Below, piece after piece: positions 12,327 through 13,028 of a stretch of DNA of 13,028 bases (position 1 is its first letter; each line of letters opens with the position of its first letter). The stretch comes from Anaerolineae bacterium (GTDB taxonomy: Bacteria; Chloroflexota; Anaerolineae; B4-G1): NCBI GenBank assembly GCA_030612585.1, contig JAUWNP010000122.1, forward strand, positions 1 to 13,028, written 5' to 3'. The notes beneath the pieces are model-generated. The model saw nothing but the letters and a program-made list of their open reading frames with translations. It searched no databases and had not been told where the DNA came from. Both the position numbers and the translations under genes were made by a program.

Positions 12327-13022
12327 ATGCCCCACATTTTGGTCATTGACGATGACGTAGATATACTCCGCATGCTGAAACTTGCCCTGACCGGCAACGG
12401 CTTCGATGTCACTATGGCCGCCTCCGGCCTCGATGGTCTACGTCGTGCTTACGAGATACACCCCGACGCCATCATCCTGGACGTTATGATGCCTATGCAC
12501 GACGGCTTTGAAATCTGCCGCCGCCTGCGCGAGATGACCGAGGTTCCCATTATCTTTCTCACCGCCAGGGGGACTGTGGATGACATCGTGCGCGGGTTGG
12601 CGCTCGGCGCCGACGATTACGTCACCAAGCCTTTTAACGAAAAGGAACTCACCTCTCGCCTGGCGGCCTCCCTGCGGCGTGCCGCCAACAAAGACGAGAC
12701 TCCCGACATCCTCGTTTTCACCCAGGGGGCCTTCGTGCTAGACCGCTCTCGCCGTCACGCTGTGGTTGGTGGCAAGATTGTCCATCTGACTCCAACCGAA
12801 TTCGAGGTTCTCGACTACCTCGTGCACCACGCCGGCAAGGTCCTCAGCCGGGATGCCATCCTGACCCGCGTGTGGGGCCCAGAGTACCTGGGCGAGACAG
12901 AGTTAGTCAAACAGTTCATCTACCGGCTGCGCCAGAAGATCGAGACCGACCCTCGCAAGCCCTGTTTCATCCACACGGTCCCCAGCACCGGCTACTTCTT
13001 CGAGGTCGAGGCTATCGCCTAG
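12327..13022 (+). CDS. OmpR/PhoB-family response regulator
   Basis: 231 aa from ATG 12327. Receiver domain at 1-118: acidic pocket D8-D10 in ILVIDDDVD, phosphoacceptor D52 in IILDVMMP, T79 in IIFLTARG and K101 in YVTKPFNEKEL, all the residues required for phosphorylation and switching. The C-terminal winged helix (about 128-228) has the transcriptional-activation and DNA-binding signature LTPTEFEVLDYLVHHAGKVL, then SRDAILTRVWG, a recognition helix ETELVKQFIYRLRQKIE and the wing FIHTVPSTGYFFE. It is a complete two-component DNA-binding regulator. No histidine kinase is seen upstream; one could follow beyond the window. It has its own promoter and a long leader. A TTG at 12291 is in frame but unlikely as a start. 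The regulated genes cannot be told from this sequence. Confidence 0.95.
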   Translation: MPHILVIDDDVDILRMLKLALTGNGFDVTMAASGLDGLRRAYEIHPDAIILDVMMPMHDGFEICRRLREMTEVPIIFLTARGTVDDIVRGLALGADDYVTKPFNEKELTSRLAASLRRAANKDETPDILVFTQGAFVLDRSRRHAVVGGKIVHLTPTEFEVLDYLVHHAGKVLSRDAILTRVWGPEYLGETELVKQFIYRLRQKIETDPRKPCFIHTVPSTGYFFEVEAIA

Positions 13023-13028
13023 CCTCTC

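Noticed and set aside
1..13028. tRNA or rRNA genes
   Set aside because: No cloverleaf with a CCA-type end or T-loop sequence, and no rRNA landmark, was found on either strand by eye.

Overview
The window is about 13 kb of GC-rich bacterial chromosome. The likely source is a member of the Chloroflexota (Anaerolineae or Caldilineae type). This rests on the mix of gene families, on dense palindromic repeats between and inside genes, and on a transposase-like protein of the REP-associated (RAYT) class. It is inference by eye; no database search was possible.

Layout. 1-130 is the start of a DUF72 protein, minus strand and cut by the window edge. 144-1072 is a repeat-rich accessory patch: a RAYT gene broken by a copy of the palindrome that also lies beside it, followed by a tandem pair of about 108-bp elements bounded by the same palindrome. 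1066-1647 (minus) is a small winged-helix protein with an antitoxin-like C-terminus. It is divergent from 1757-2188 (plus), an orphan DUF234 nuclease-like domain. 2193-5385 (minus) is an S1-domain RNA-binding protein gene overlapping ftsK. It is driven by a perfect-consensus promoter (TTGACA-17-TATAAT) at 5636-5664 and has a roughly 245-nt leader that contains a 100-bp inverted-repeat element. 5661-8220 (minus) is a GNAT acetyltransferase followed by a 665-aa membrane protein (7TM sensor, GAF-like region, C-terminal HTH). 8308-9613 (minus) is the overlapping pair yraN-miaA. 9755-12083 (plus) is a membrane-anchored spermidine-synthase-like protein and a TIGR01906/DUF1461 membrane protein, separated by an inverted array of heptamers. 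12327-13022 (plus) is an OmpR/PhoB-type response regulator with its own promoter and a long leader.

How it works together. ftsK, miaA, yraN and the S1 protein are housekeeping functions: chromosome segregation, tRNA modification, a conserved nuclease-fold protein and translation. The membrane HTH protein and the response regulator are signalling proteins, and no partner kinase is visible. The recurring theme is small palindromic or heptameric repeats. They sit in promoters and leaders, and in several places they supply coding sequence or stop codons (RAYT, the HTH gene, the 7TM protein, the spermidine-synthase-like protein). Several promoters share TTGCCT or TTGACA -35 boxes, and two or three lie so close to the start codon that leaderless mRNAs are expected.
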